This document shows, in pieces, positions 8,570 to 17,672 of a DNA stretch of 64,000 nucleotides. This stretch comes from an uncultured Desulfovibrio sp. (lineage in GTDB: Bacteria; Desulfobacterota; Desulfovibrionia; Desulfovibrionales; Desulfovibrionaceae). The position numbers and the translations under genes were made by a program. The DNA lies in contig CAJXYU010000007.1 of assembly GCA_913063155.1 (NCBI GenBank), positions 124,001-188,000 of the forward strand, in the 5' to 3' direction. Each line of letters begins with the position of its first letter. Position 1 is the first letter of the stretch. The notes under the pieces are model-generated. The model had not been told where the DNA came from, made no database searches, and saw only the letters and a program-made list of their open reading frames with translations.

Positions 8570-9895
8570 CTACTTGCTTTCGGGATCGTAAGTCTTCTCC
8601 GCCACCTCCAGAGTGTGGACCAGATCGCCGCGCAAGGTCACCAGCTTGTACAGGCTGAAGCTGCGGTTTGTCTTGGCGGTCTCCAACAGCACACTGTTGC
8701 TGAACACTTCGTTGATGGAGTCCAGCACGTCCAACAGGGAGCGTTGCCCCACGTTGAACTGCACCAGATACATATCACGGGTCTCTATACTGTAGCCAAG
8801 GGCACGCTCGTAGTTCTCCACCTGACTCACTGCAGTTTCATACTCGGTCCAGGCGGTGACCACCTGACGAATCAGGTCGTCGGTGGTGTCCTGAAGGTTG
8901 GACTTGGCCTCTCCGACCCTGGCCTTGGCCGCCTTGGTCTCGCTGTAGTCGCTGCCGCCGCTGAACAGGTTCCAGGACATCTGAAGCATGGCGCTGTTGT
9001 CTTGGTAGTAGCTGTCGGAGCCGTCCAGGTTGTCGGTGTTGCGGGAGCTGACCACCACGTCCACATTGGGGTAGAAGTCGGATTCGGCCACCATCTCGTC
9101 TTTTTCCGAAGCCACGAGATCTGCTTTGCTGGTCTTGATCTTGGGGTTGTTGTCCATGGTCCTTTTCAGGACTTTCTCCATGTCTTCCACATATTCGGGA
9201 TGGAATTGGGGCGTGGAGAGCACTCCGGGAGCCTTGCCGGTGACCCGGGTATAGTCGGCTTCGGCGGTGCGTAGGTTGCCCTTGTAGGTTATCAGGGTGG
9301 TGAAGGCCCGGGCCAGGCGGCTTTTGGCCTGGGTTTCGTCGGCCAGACTGGTGGCGCCCGCCTGCACACGCTCGGTGATGGAGTCGAGCAGTTCGTGGTG
9401 TTTTTCCACGTTCTCTTCGGCCAGTTTCACCAAATCGCGCTCGCGCACCACGTTGTGGTGGGCGCGGATGGCGTCGAGGCCCACGGTTTCCACGTTGTCG
9501 CGCAGCCGGTACTCTGCGGATTCGAGCCGGGCTTTGGAGCCCTTGTAGGTATAGATGCGGTCCATGCCGTCAAACACGTTCAGGGTCAGGGCCAGGGTGG
9601 TGTCCGTGGCCGTACGGTGCCGGTTTTCCGTGTCGTTGCCGCGGGTGGTGGAACTCCTGTATTGTTGGAAGCCCGCGTTGGATGTCAGGTCCAGGGAAGG
9701 AAAGAAGCGTCCGAGAGCCGCGGCCAGATTGCTGGACTGGGCGTCCCGGTTGAACAGCAGTGCCTTGATCTGCGGATGCTGTTTGACGGCCGCGACGACG
9801 GTTTCCTTGAGGGACGTCGTTCCGTCCGCCCCGGCGAAGGCTGGGGAGACCAGAAGTGTTGCGAGGCAAACGAGGGTTGCTATGAAGTTTTTCAT
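8570..9895 (-). CDS. tolC: TolC-family outer-membrane channel of the type I secretion system
   Basis: A 441-residue TolC/LapE-type outer-membrane efflux protein. It has a Sec signal peptide (cleavage probably after SPAFAGA, about residue 23) and two copies of the TolC repeat: long amphipathic helices such as EENVEKHHELLDSITERVQAGATSLADETQAKSRLARA and its C-terminal counterpart VGQRSLLDVLDSINEVF, separated by beta-barrel strands (LTSNAGFQQY, VDVVVSSRN). It is transcribed towards the lap operon, so the exporter, adaptor and outer-membrane pore are all within 9 kb. It probably serves that exporter, though TolC proteins can be shared with other pumps such as the RND system near 55-59 kb. Confidence 0.92.
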   Translation of the reverse strand: MKNFIATLVCLATLLVSPAFAGADGTTSLKETVVAAVKQHPQIKALLFNRDAQSSNLAAALGRFFPSLDLTSNAGFQQYRSSTTRGNDTENRHRTATDTTLALTLNVFDGMDRIYTYKGSKARLESAEYRLRDNVETVGLDAIRAHHNVVRERDLVKLAEENVEKHHELLDSITERVQAGATSLADETQAKSRLARAFTTLITYKGNLRTAEADYTRVTGKAPGVLSTPQFHPEYVEDMEKVLKRTMDNNPKIKTSKADLVASEKDEMVAESDFYPNVDVVVSSRNTDNLDGSDSYYQDNSAMLQMSWNLFSGGSDYSETKAAKARVGEAKSNLQDTTDDLIRQVVTAWTEYETAVSQVENYERALGYSIETRDMYLVQFNVGQRSLLDVLDSINEVFSNSVLLETAKTNRSFSLYKLVTLRGDLVHTLEVAEKTYDPESK

Positions 9896-9963
9896 GGCAG
9901 GTGGTGCTTTGGTTGAAAGTGAGTGAAATTTTTCTATCTAAGAACAATAACAACGACGATTCT

Positions 9964-9992
9964 ATTATACAAGTATAAATAATATTATTTCA
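9964..9992 (-). promoter_or_regulatory. Possible tolC promoter
   Basis: On the minus strand a perfect TATAAT lies at 9969-9964, about 70 bases upstream of the tolC start, inside an AT-rich block. The hexamer 17 bases upstream (TGAAAT) is a poor -35, so this is a weak call. Confidence 0.35.
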
Positions 9993-10024
9993 GGGAGTAA
10001 TCATATGCCGGGTTTCTGTCCTGA

Positions 10025-10885
10025 TCAGGTGTGGTGGTGACCGGAGTCGATCAGGTATTGGATGAGATCGTCCACTGGGGTATCCGGGGTGATGCCGGTC
10101 TCGAAACCGCTCAGATCGGCCCGGTTCACGCCGAGAAGGTTGACCACCACTTCGTGCCCGCCGTCAGAGTCGCCCACAAGAAGTTGGGTCAGATCCTCGC
10201 CATAGGTGATGCCCTTGATGGCCATGCCTTGCCCCGGGGCGAGGGCGGTGGCCCCCAAGAGGTGTTCGCCTGCGCTGATGCCGGTATCGGCCAGTATTGA
10301 CGGGTCAATATGGATGGCGTTGTCAGTGCCGACAGTGTGATGGACGTCCGCCTGAACTCCCAGAAGCAGGTCGTCGTTTTCCCCGCCATGGAACAGCTCG
10401 TCCATTTTGACGACATCGGAGCCGTCCATAGTCATCATGGCGGTTTCCGTATCCTGGTCGTGCGGGAGCAGCAAACCTCCTTCCCCGCTCGTCGGGTTGA
10501 AGGTGGGATCGTCGAACCGCACGTCGGCATATCTGCTGTTGTCCAATTCGCCCACAGACAACTCCCAGGCGTGTCCGTTGGGCACGAAGTGGAGCTGCCT
10601 GCCGAAGTCGATGTCCATGTCGCCGCCGTTGGGGATGAGAAAGAAGCGGATGTCCTGGTCTGTTTCGAAAGTGGTGAGCAGACTGTTCACCAGTACGGCA
10701 TCGTGGGTGCTGGGCAGGATTATTTCCGGGTCGGTGGGTGAGCCGTCTTCAGCCAGACGGTAGATGCCCAGCATGTTGTTGCGGCCAGCGTGACTGGACA
10801 CGAAGTGTTCGATGTCGCTTTGGCTGCGGGTATTCTCGCCGTCTGTTGCGGGCGCGAGTGCCGGATTGGTTTTGATGATCGCCAT
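10025..10885 (-). CDS. Acidic protein with DUF4114-like segment, possible secreted protein
   Basis: A 286-residue acidic, Gly/Asp-rich protein with no Cys and no Sec signal. The stretch DQDIRFFLIPNGGDMDIDFG (within residues about 85-115) resembles the FFLIPNG core of DUF4114 domains found in type I secreted calcium-binding proteins; this is a weak, motif-level resemblance. The C-terminus is acidic with a His-rich end (SGHHHT). No RTX nonapeptides are present. It is transcribed in the same direction as tolC, 130 bases upstream of it. I chose the ATG at 10885 over one at 10912; neither has a good ribosome-binding site. A passenger of the neighbouring secretion system is plausible but unproven. 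Confidence 0.6.
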   Translation of the reverse strand: MAIIKTNPALAPATDGENTRSQSDIEHFVSSHAGRNNMLGIYRLAEDGSPTDPEIILPSTHDAVLVNSLLTTFETDQDIRFFLIPNGGDMDIDFGRQLHFVPNGHAWELSVGELDNSRYADVRFDDPTFNPTSGEGGLLLPHDQDTETAMMTMDGSDVVKMDELFHGGENDDLLLGVQADVHHTVGTDNAIHIDPSILADTGISAGEHLLGATALAPGQGMAIKGITYGEDLTQLLVGDSDGGHEVVVNLLGVNRADLSGFETGITPDTPVDDLIQYLIDSGHHHT

Positions 10886-11422
10886 GGCGCGTTCACCAGC
10901 CTTGTCATGCAAAAGGGGGGATCGACCTGTTTCCCGAATATGAAGTCGAACGCCCGCTGTCGCTTGTGTCGTCGGAGTGAAAGTACCACGTACAATAGGT
11001 TGAATTGTAGAAAAAAGCGAGAGGAAAGAGTTGGTTGCAGTTGGCCGCCGTTTTCGGTGGAGAGGCGCGTTGAGGAGGGAATGGGATGGAGCGCTCAGAA
11101 GTTGTCAACAGGTATGCCCGGGGAAAAGGATTTCGGAATAATGTTTTGCTGTTTCGGTAATTATTCTTATTTTGTCGCTAGGATGCTGTTCGGTATGAAG
11201 TAAATTCGAGAAAATGGTTGCGGGGCCCTTTTTGTCTGCACTGAATCTGGCCGGTACATCGGAGATTCGTTTTTTTTCGCCGCGCATGAATGGAGAGAAT
11301 CATCGTATTTCAGGTCGGCAGTCGTAGAGGAAGGCGTGGAGCCGTTGCGGCCTGTGTATAACCGGAAGGCGTTTCCCTGCCGAGCCTGTATGCGACAGGG
11401 AGAATGTATTGTGCGGGATGGG
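10886..11422. other. Intergenic region between the ribose operon end and the DUF4114-like gene
   Basis: About 540 bases without a convincing gene on either strand. A short hairpin (TCCCTG at 11374-11379, CAGGGA at 11396-11401) lies about 25 bases after the rbsR stop on the minus strand and may help terminate the operon, but no U-tract follows. The remaining sequence probably holds the promoter of the downstream minus-strand gene; I cannot place it. Confidence 0.35.
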
Positions 11423-12430
11423 TCAGAAGTCGACCTTGCGCACCGAATCCCGTTCCACAAGGCTGGGCTCGATGCGGATGATCTCGGTCTTGTCGCGTCC
11501 GGAGTCCAGGCGGTCCAGCAGGGTGTCCACGGCCATGGCCCCGAGCTTGCTTGTGGGCTGGTGAATGGTGGTCAGGGGCGGGTTCATGTATCGGGCCATG
11601 GAGATGTCGTCGTAGCCGATCACGGAAATGTCGTCAGGCACCCGGACGCCTTTTTTTGCCGCCTCGGTGATGACGCCGAAGGCCATCATGTCGTTGCAGA
11701 CGAACAGGGCGTCGGGCCGATTGTCCCGGGCAAGGAGTTTCTGCATGGCCTGCACGCCGCTTTCGCAGTCGAAGGCGCCCTCTATGATCCATTCTTCGCG
11801 CACTGTGAGACCTGCCTCGTCCATGGCCTGGCGGAATCCGTCAACGCGCTCCACTGCCAGCATCTTGTCCAGGGGGCCGCTCACGCAGCCGATGCGGGTA
11901 TGTCCCTTGTCGATGAGGTGCTTGGTGGCCAGGTAGCCGCCATAGTGCGAGTTGTCGTGGATTCGGTCCATGTTGCCGGAGATGGGGCCCCAGTCCGTGA
12001 CCACGACGGGAGTGTTGCGCCGGGACTCGAAAAGCTCGAAGACCTCCTTGTTGGTTTCGCTGCACAGGAGCAGCAGGCCGTCCACCCTCTTTTCTTCCAA
12101 GGCTTTCAGGTTGGCCCGCATGCGTTCGACGTCACCTTCGGTGTTGCACAGGAACAGCGTGTAGCCCCGTTCATAGCAACGTCGTTCCACGCCCTGCACC
12201 ACTTCCGCATAGAAAGGGTTGGTGCTGGTGGTCACCAGCATGCCGATGGTAGAGGTGCGGTTGACTTTGAGGCTGCGGGCGATGGACGAGGGCCGGTAGT
12301 TGAGCTCGCGCACGGCCAGATTCACCCGGTCGTGGATTGCTTCGCTTACGAACCGGGTCTGGTTGAGTACGTGGGAGACCGTGGAGGTCGAGACCCCGGC
12401 CAATTTGGCTACGTCTTTTATGGTCGCCAT
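11423..12430 (-). CDS. rbsR: LacI-family repressor, RbsR-like
   Basis: A 335-residue LacI/GalR-type regulator at the end of the ribose operon. The N-terminal helix-turn-helix is canonical (ATIKDVAKLAGVSTSTVSHVLN, residues 2-23), followed by the hinge helix (YRPSSIARSLK) and a periplasmic-binding-protein-like effector domain (TSTIGMLVTTSTNPFYAEVVQGVE). The family binds D-ribose as inducer. The likely target is the perfect palindrome at 17335-17364 upstream of rbsD. The start has TAGGAACAC upstream, and the gene begins 6 bases after the rbsK stop, so repressor and pathway are co-transcribed and self-regulating. Confidence 0.92.
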   Translation of the reverse strand: MATIKDVAKLAGVSTSTVSHVLNQTRFVSEAIHDRVNLAVRELNYRPSSIARSLKVNRTSTIGMLVTTSTNPFYAEVVQGVERRCYERGYTLFLCNTEGDVERMRANLKALEEKRVDGLLLLCSETNKEVFELFESRRNTPVVVTDWGPISGNMDRIHDNSHYGGYLATKHLIDKGHTRIGCVSGPLDKMLAVERVDGFRQAMDEAGLTVREEWIIEGAFDCESGVQAMQKLLARDNRPDALFVCNDMMAFGVITEAAKKGVRVPDDISVIGYDDISMARYMNPPLTTIHQPTSKLGAMAVDTLLDRLDSGRDKTEIIRIEPSLVERDSVRKVDF

Positions 12431-12436
12431 GTGTTC

Positions 12437-13366
12437 CTATGCGTTTTGTTTCAGAAATTCGTCCACTTCCGCGCGGCCTGGAATGGAGGGCTGTGCGCCG
12501 ATGCGGGTCACGGAAAGGGCGGCCGCGGCATGGGCGAAGCGGATGGCCTCGTCCGTGGTGCGGCCTTCCTGCATGGCCGCCGCCAGGGCTCCGTTGAAGG
12601 TGTCGCCGGCCGCAGTGGTATCCACGGCCTGTACCCTGAATCCGGGCACGAGCCGAGCTCCGTCCGGCGCGCTGATAAAGGCTCCCCTGGCTCCCAGGGT
12701 GATGATCACGGTGGGGATGCCCTTGCCGTGGAATACCTGGGCCGCCTTTGCCGCATCCTTTTCGTCTTCCACCTTGATGCCCGTGAGTAACTCGGCCTCG
12801 GTTTCATTGGGGGTGATCATGGTCAGATTGGACAGGAGCGAATCGGGCAGTTCCCTTGCCGGGGCCGGGTTGAGGATGACCTGTGCTCCGACGGCCTTCG
12901 CTTCCCCGGCGGCCAGTTCTATGGTTTCCAGCGGGCTTTCCAGCTGCATCAGAAGGGTGTCGGCGTTCCGGAGCAGCTCCCTGTGCGCTTTAATCCTTTC
13001 GGGGGTGAGGCATGCATTGGCTTCGGGCGAAATGGCGATGCTGTTTTCGCCGGAGGCGGCGATGGAGATGAGCGCGATGCCCGTGGGCATGTCCTTGATC
13101 GTCATGACCGCCCGGATGTCCATGCCGTTGCTTTGGTAGGCCTTGATCTGGCGTCTGCCGAAGTCGTCGTCCCCCACGCAGGCTATGAAAGCCATGTTGG
13201 CTCCGAGCCGGGCAGCGGCAACGGCCTGGTTCGCGCCCTTGCCGCCGGGGAGCACCCGGTAGCCGTGCCCGGTGACGGTCTCTCCGGGGCGGGGGAAGTC
13301 ATCGACCATGAGGATGTGGTCCGCATTGACGCTGCCGAGGACCACGAGTTTCTTGGCTTGGAACAT
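12437..13366 (-). CDS. rbsK: Ribokinase
   Basis: PfkB-family sugar kinase of 309 residues, phosphorylating D-ribose to ribose 5-phosphate in the cytoplasm. The substrate-binding signature GGKGANQAVAAARLG lies near residues 40-55. The catalytic-site motif DTTAAGDTFNGALA, with the base Asp in AAGD, lies near 245-260. LNPAP (about 155) is also typical. It lies between rbsB, from which it is separated by a strong hairpin, and rbsR. Confidence 0.95.
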   Translation of the reverse strand: MFQAKKLVVLGSVNADHILMVDDFPRPGETVTGHGYRVLPGGKGANQAVAAARLGANMAFIACVGDDDFGRRQIKAYQSNGMDIRAVMTIKDMPTGIALISIAASGENSIAISPEANACLTPERIKAHRELLRNADTLLMQLESPLETIELAAGEAKAVGAQVILNPAPARELPDSLLSNLTMITPNETEAELLTGIKVEDEKDAAKAAQVFHGKGIPTVIITLGARGAFISAPDGARLVPGFRVQAVDTTAAGDTFNGALAAAMQEGRTTDEAIRFAHAAAALSVTRIGAQPSIPGRAEVDEFLKQNA

Positions 13367-13390
13367 GCGCAGGCTCCGTGGAAAGTTGAA

Positions 13391-13423
13391 AAGGGCGCGC
13401 CGGGTAGAACCGCACGCGCCCTT
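13391..13423 (-). terminator. Hairpin between rbsB and rbsK (attenuator or mRNA stabiliser)
   Basis: Perfect 9-bp stem AAGGGCGCG / CGCGCCCTT with a 15-base loop, followed on the minus strand by TTCAACTTTCC. It lies between the abundant binding-protein gene and the kinase gene. Such hairpins commonly lower downstream expression and protect the upstream message; partial termination is plausible. Confidence 0.7.
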
Positions 13424-13436
13424 GTGTTTTTGTTGT

Positions 13437-14315
13437 CTATTTGACCACGCGGAGCGGGACCGGGATGAAGGTCTCGACCTTTTCGCCCTTGAGGATCTTG
13501 GCTGCGGTTTCCACGCCCAAAGAACCGATCAGGGCGGGTTGTTGGGCGATGGTTCCGGCCATGTCGCCGCGTTTGACCGCGGCCACGCCGTCGTCGGTGC
13601 CGTCAAAGCCGACGACCATGACTTCCTTCTTGCCCGCGGCCTGCAGGGCGCGGATGGCGCCGAGGGCCATTTCATCGTTTTGGGCGAAGACGCCCTGGAC
13701 GTCGCTGTTGGCGGCCAGCAGGTTTTCCATGACGTTCAGGCCCTTGGTACGGTCAAAGTCGGCGGGCTGGGAGGCCAGGACCTTGAACCCGTTTGTCTTG
13801 ACCGCTTCGGCAAAGCCCTGGCCGCGATCGCGTGCGGCAGAGGTGCCGGGCAGGCCTTCCAGCTGGATCACTTTCGCCCCCTTGCCGAGCTTCTCGGCCA
13901 TGAAATCACCGGCCATCTTGCCGCCTGCAACGTTGTCGGATGCGATGTGCGCCGCAACCATGCCGCGGGCTGCGCCACGGTCCAGGGTCAGCACGGGGAT
14001 GCCTGCGCGGTTGATCATCTTGATGGCGTTGGACACTGCATCGGAATCGGTGGGGTTGATCAAGATGGCTTTGACTCCACGAACGGTCAGGTCTTCGACA
14101 TTGGCCAGTTCCTTGCTCGGGTCGTTCTGGGAATCCAGCACGATGAGTTCCATGCCCATTTCCTGGGCCTTGGCCACTGCGCCGTCCTTGAGCGTCACGA
14201 AGAACGGGTTGTTCAGAGTGGAGACCACCAGGGCGATTGTGTCCTTGGCATATGCACCGACGCCGATGGACATGACCAGCACGCACGCGATTGCGAGGCT
14301 TAACAGTTTTTTCAT
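13437..14315 (-). CDS. rbsB: D-ribose ABC transporter substrate-binding protein
   Basis: A 292-residue periplasmic binding protein of the ribose/autoinducer-2 family (PF13407 type). The N-terminus [18 protein letters not shown] is a Sec signal, with cleavage near AYA-KD. Typical ribose-binding segments are [20 protein letters not shown] at the start of the mature protein, [10 protein letters not shown] and [16 protein letters not shown]. The reading frame continues far upstream as an artefact of the GC-rich rbsC gene; the start at 14315 is set by the signal peptide and an AAGGAGA ribosome-binding site. Confidence 0.95.
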   Translation of the reverse strand: MKKLLSLAIACVLVMSIGVGAYAKDTIALVVSTLNNPFFVTLKDGAVAKAQEMGMELIVLDSQNDPSKELANVEDLTVRGVKAILINPTDSDAVSNAIKMINRAGIPVLTLDRGAARGMVAAHIASDNVAGGKMAGDFMAEKLGKGAKVIQLEGLPGTSAARDRGQGFAEAVKTNGFKVLASQPADFDRTKGLNVMENLLAANSDVQGVFAQNDEMALGAIRALQAAGKKEVMVVGFDGTDDGVAAVKRGDMAGTIAQQPALIGSLGVETAAKILKGEKVETFIPVPLRVVK

Positions 14316-14344
14316 CCGACTCTCCTTGCTTTGTTTTGTAGGTT

Positions 14345-15310
14345 CTACTTGCTCTTGGTGTCCACCAGAACAGCCAAAAGGATAACAGTAGCCTTGGCAA
14401 TCATCTGGTAATAGGAGGAAACGTCGAGCAAATTGAGTGCATTGTTGAGAAAACCGATGATGAGCGCACCGATGAGCGTTCCCATGATGGTGCCTTTGCC
14501 GCCCAAAAGGCTGGTGCCCCCCAACACGACCGCTGCGATGGCGTCCAGTTCGTAGCCTGCCCCGGCCGTGGGCTGGGCCGAGGAAAGCCTGGAGGTGACG
14601 ATGAGTCCGGAAAGGGCGGAGAGAAAACCGGCGATGCCGTAGACCGTGACTTTGACGCGGTCCACGTTGATGCCCGAAAGCTTGGTGGCGGATTCGTTGC
14701 CGCCCAGGGCGTAGATGTAGCGGCCCAACCGGGTGTGGTTGAGCAGGTACCAGGCCAGCCCGAAAACGAGGGACATGATCCAGACCGGCACCGGAATGCC
14801 CAGCAGATAGCCCGTGCCGAGCCAGGCGAAGGCGTCGGCCACTTCGGTGAAGCCCGTGGAAATGGGTCGTCCATCCGTATACACCAGCGTCAGCCCCCGG
14901 TACATGGTCATGGCCACCAGGGTGGCGATGAAGGCCTGTACCTTGCCTTTGGCGATGATCATGCCGCTGACGGCCCCCAGCGCCGCGCCCAGGAGCAGAG
15001 CTCCCCCCACGGCCACGACCACCGGCATTCCCTGGGCGATGAGGCTTGCGCCCACAGCTCCGCACAGGGCCAGTACAGAGCCGACCGACAGGTCTATGCC
15101 CGCCGTGAGGATGACCATGGTCATGCCCACGGCGATGATTGCGTTGATGGCCGTCTGCCTGAGAATGTTCAGGATGTTGCCCGTGGTGAAAAAGTTTGGG
15201 TTGAGCAGAGAAACCACGACGATCATCACGGCCAGGGCGATGAGCGACTTCTGCGCGATGAGCTTCTCCTTGAGGGAGGAGCCTTGGGATACGTTGTTGT
15301 TTGCGGTCAT
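14345..15310 (-). CDS. rbsC: Ribose ABC transporter permease
   Basis: A 321-residue polytopic membrane protein (PF02653 type, about 8-10 segments) forming the ribose channel with RbsA. Characteristic elements are [16 protein letters not shown] in an early helix, and the cytoplasmic coupling region [18 protein letters not shown]. The start overlaps the rbsA stop by 4 bases (translational coupling). Confidence 0.95.
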   Translation of the reverse strand: MTANNNVSQGSSLKEKLIAQKSLIALAVMIVVVSLLNPNFFTTGNILNILRQTAINAIIAVGMTMVILTAGIDLSVGSVLALCGAVGASLIAQGMPVVVAVGGALLLGAALGAVSGMIIAKGKVQAFIATLVAMTMYRGLTLVYTDGRPISTGFTEVADAFAWLGTGYLLGIPVPVWIMSLVFGLAWYLLNHTRLGRYIYALGGNESATKLSGINVDRVKVTVYGIAGFLSALSGLIVTSRLSSAQPTAGAGYELDAIAAVVLGGTSLLGGKGTIMGTLIGALIIGFLNNALNLLDVSSYYQMIAKATVILLAVLVDTKSK

Positions 15311-16815
15311 GCCGTTGTTTCCTCCCGCACCTTGCCCACGGAGCAGGCCATGAGTTTTTCCTGGTCCGCCTCCTCGGCGGGGAATTCACCGCAGATGCGG
15401 CCCTCGTGCATGACCGCGATGCGGTCGCTCATGCCGAGGATCTCCGGCATCTCCGAAGAGACGAGAATGATGCTCATACCTTTTTCCTTGAATTCGTTGA
15501 TGAGCTGGTAGATTTCCTTTTTCGCGCCCACATCCACTCCCCGCGTGGGTTCGTCAAGAATCAGCACCTTGGGCCGGTTCATGAGCCCCTTGGCGATGGA
15601 GACTTTCTGTTGGTTGCCGCCGGACAGATTACCCACGGTCTGGTTTCGGGTCGGGGTCTTGATGTTGAAGGCGTCGATGAAGCCGTCCACGGCCCTGCGC
15701 TCTTGCGTGCGCACCACGTGCCCGAGCTTGGCGCAGAAGGCCTGCAATGCGGAAAGGGTCATGTTTTGCTTCACGGAAAGCCCCAGCACCAGGCCGTCGG
15801 CCTTGCGGTCCTCGCTGATGTAGACAATGCCTGCGTTCAGGGCATCCTTGGGAGAGCGGATGCGCTTGGTCTCCCCGAATATGGAGATGGTTCCGCTCTC
15901 TACCGGCAGTGCGCCGTAGACGGCCTTCATGAGTTCGGTTCGCCCCGAGCCCATGAGACCGGAAACGCCCAGGATTTCGCCTTCATGCACGGACAGGGAC
16001 ACACCGTCGACGCGCGGGGCGTGCAGGTCCTTGATCTCCAGGCTGATCTTGCCCGGCTCCACGTCCACGCGGGGGAACTGTTCCTCAAGCCTGCGGCCCA
16101 CCATCATCTCGATGAGCCGATCTTCGTCCATGTCGGCCACGGCCTTTTCGCCGATGAACTTGCCGTCACGCAGTACTGTGACGTCATCGCAGATCTCAAA
16201 AATTTCCTTGAGCCGGTGGGAGATGTAGACGATGCCGTGGCCGGTGTCGCGCAGTTCGTTGATGACGTTGAACAGCGCCTTGGTCTCGGTGGCAGTGAGG
16301 GCGTCAGTGGGCTCGTCCATGATGATGACCCGGGATTCGAAGGATAACGCCTTGGCGATCTCCACCATCTGTTGCTCGCCGATGCCGAGAGTCCCCAGCC
16401 GGGTGCGTGGGGAATGCTTGACCCCGAGTTTGTCGAGGAGCTCGCCTGCCTCGGCGTACATGTCTTTCCAGCGGATGTTGCCCAAGGGGCCGATCTTTTC
16501 CCGACCCAGGAAGATGTTTTCGGCAATGGACAGCTCGGGCAGCAGGTTGAGTTCCTGGTGGATGATGCTGATTCCCGCCTTTTGTGATTCGGCCGGCCCC
16601 TTGAATTCCACTTTCCCGCCCAGATAGGTGAGGGCGCCGGCGTCCCGTTTGTAGATGCCGGTGAGCACCTTCATGAGCGTGGACTTGCCTGCGCCGTTTT
16701 CACCTACCAGGGCCATGACCTTTCCGGCGTGTACGTTCAGGGTCACGCCGTCCAGGGCCTTGACGCCCGGAAAGCTCTTTTCGATGCCGTCCAGCCTGAG
16801 GAGCGGTTCGGACAT
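15307..16815 (-). CDS. rbsA: Ribose ABC transporter ATP-binding protein (two NBDs)
   Basis: A 502-residue sugar-type ABC ATPase with two fused nucleotide-binding domains. The first domain has Walker [15 protein letters not shown], signature [15 protein letters not shown] and Walker [12 protein letters not shown]. The second has the divergent Walker A region [17 protein letters not shown], signature [15 protein letters not shown] and [19 protein letters not shown]. The degenerate second Walker A is normal for RbsA/MglA proteins. The gene lies 12 bases after rbsD. Confidence 0.96.
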   Translation of the reverse strand: MSEPLLRLDGIEKSFPGVKALDGVTLNVHAGKVMALVGENGAGKSTLMKVLTGIYKRDAGALTYLGGKVEFKGPAESQKAGISIIHQELNLLPELSIAENIFLGREKIGPLGNIRWKDMYAEAGELLDKLGVKHSPRTRLGTLGIGEQQMVEIAKALSFESRVIIMDEPTDALTATETKALFNVINELRDTGHGIVYISHRLKEIFEICDDVTVLRDGKFIGEKAVADMDEDRLIEMMVGRRLEEQFPRVDVEPGKISLEIKDLHAPRVDGVSLSVHEGEILGVSGLMGSGRTELMKAVYGALPVESGTISIFGETKRIRSPKDALNAGIVYISEDRKADGLVLGLSVKQNMTLSALQAFCAKLGHVVRTQERRAVDGFIDAFNIKTPTRNQTVGNLSGGNQQKVSIAKGLMNRPKVLILDEPTRGVDVGAKKEIYQLINEFKEKGMSIILVSSEMPEILGMSDRIAVMHEGRICGEFPAEEADQEKLMACSVGKVREETTA

Positions 16816-16827
16816 TGCTTTACTCCG

Positions 16828-17247
16828 CTAGAAGACCACGCCCGACTTGAAGGTGATGTTGGCGTAGGGGGTGAACTCGCCGGTGCGTACCACGGCCATG
16901 CTGTTTCGGGTGCGGACCTTGAATTGTGTGTGGGTGATGTAGTTCATCTCGAGAGGCTTGCCGCGCTTTTCGGCCACGGTCTGGAGAAAATCCACGACCT
17001 GCTGATGCAGTTCCGGGCTTTCCTCCTTGAATTCCTCGGCCATTTCCACGGACTCCAGCTCCATTTCCGAAACCACGGCCTTGAGAGTGTCCAGGAACGA
17101 GGGCACTCCCTTGCAGACCGCCAGGTCGATGCGCTGTGCTTCTTCGGGGATGGGCAGGCCGGCGTCGCAGATGGTCAGGCTGTCGAAATGGCCGAGCTTG
17201 GCTACCACATACGATACTTCGGAGTTGAGGAGTTCACTTCGTTTCAT
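16828..17247 (-). CDS. rbsD: D-ribose pyranase
   Basis: First gene of the ribose operon, 139 residues. RbsD interconverts the beta-pyranose and beta-furanose forms of ribose so that ribokinase can use the incoming sugar. Family hallmarks are GHFDSLTICDAGLPIP near residues 18-35, which contains the active-site His and Asp, and the C-terminal VRTGEFTPYANITFKSGVVF, which holds the conserved Tyr/Asn. The length is typical. The gene order rbsDACBKR is the same as in Escherichia coli. Confidence 0.95.
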   Translation of the reverse strand: MKRSELLNSEVSYVVAKLGHFDSLTICDAGLPIPEEAQRIDLAVCKGVPSFLDTLKAVVSEMELESVEMAEEFKEESPELHQQVVDFLQTVAEKRGKPLEMNYITHTQFKVRTRNSMAVVRTGEFTPYANITFKSGVVF

Positions 17248-17672
17248 AGAGTCTCCAAACTTGGTGGTGTTTTCATTCCGGATATCCCGTTCGGGTATCT
17301 GTGGGTATTAGTTTTGTTCTTGTCGTTTTCATGTCATCGAAACGTTTGCGCAAACGTTTCGATGGGCCCGGATAAAAAAGCCAGCCCGATATGAAGCAAG
17401 AGCTGGTTGTGTCTTCAAAGCTTTGAAATTAAAAAGAATAAAATAAATATTCCTTTCTTTTGTTTGGGCGCTGACAAGCAATGGTTACAAGTTTGTAACT
17501 CGACCGTAAGGGTGCGTCAAGGGGATGCGGAGATTGGTCCGGATGGTTCTCGGCTTTCTATCAGCCTTTAATTTTTACGATTGTTTTTTGCAGAGTTTAT
17601 CGGAAGGGAATGTTTTTCGAATGGTTTTGGGCTGTTGTGCCGAGTAGCCGGAAAAAACGTGAAAAGGTTGAT
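17248..17672. other. Control region of the ribose operon and 3' flank of the Crp-family gene
   Basis: No gene is visible in these 425 bases. The segment next to rbsD holds the 30-bp operator. Between operator and start there is a near-palindrome (ATATCCCGTTCGGGTAT at 17282-17298) that could be a second control site. The remaining part towards 17672 is AT-rich and has no clear terminator for either neighbour. Confidence 0.4.
17335..17364. promoter_or_regulatory. Perfect 30-bp palindromic operator of the ribose operon
   Basis: The half-site CATCGAAACGTTTGC (17335-17349) is followed directly by its exact reverse complement. Two AAACGTTT cores, each itself palindromic and typical of LacI-family operators including RbsR, flank a central GCGC. 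It lies about 90 bases upstream of rbsD. With rbsR as last gene of the operon, RbsR is the natural ligand; that assignment is inference. Confidence 0.85.

Noticed and set aside
14316-15389. N-terminal extension of rbsB into rbsC
   Set aside because: The extension is an Arg/His/Gly-rich shadow of rbsC; the real start is fixed by the signal peptide and ribosome-binding site at 14315.
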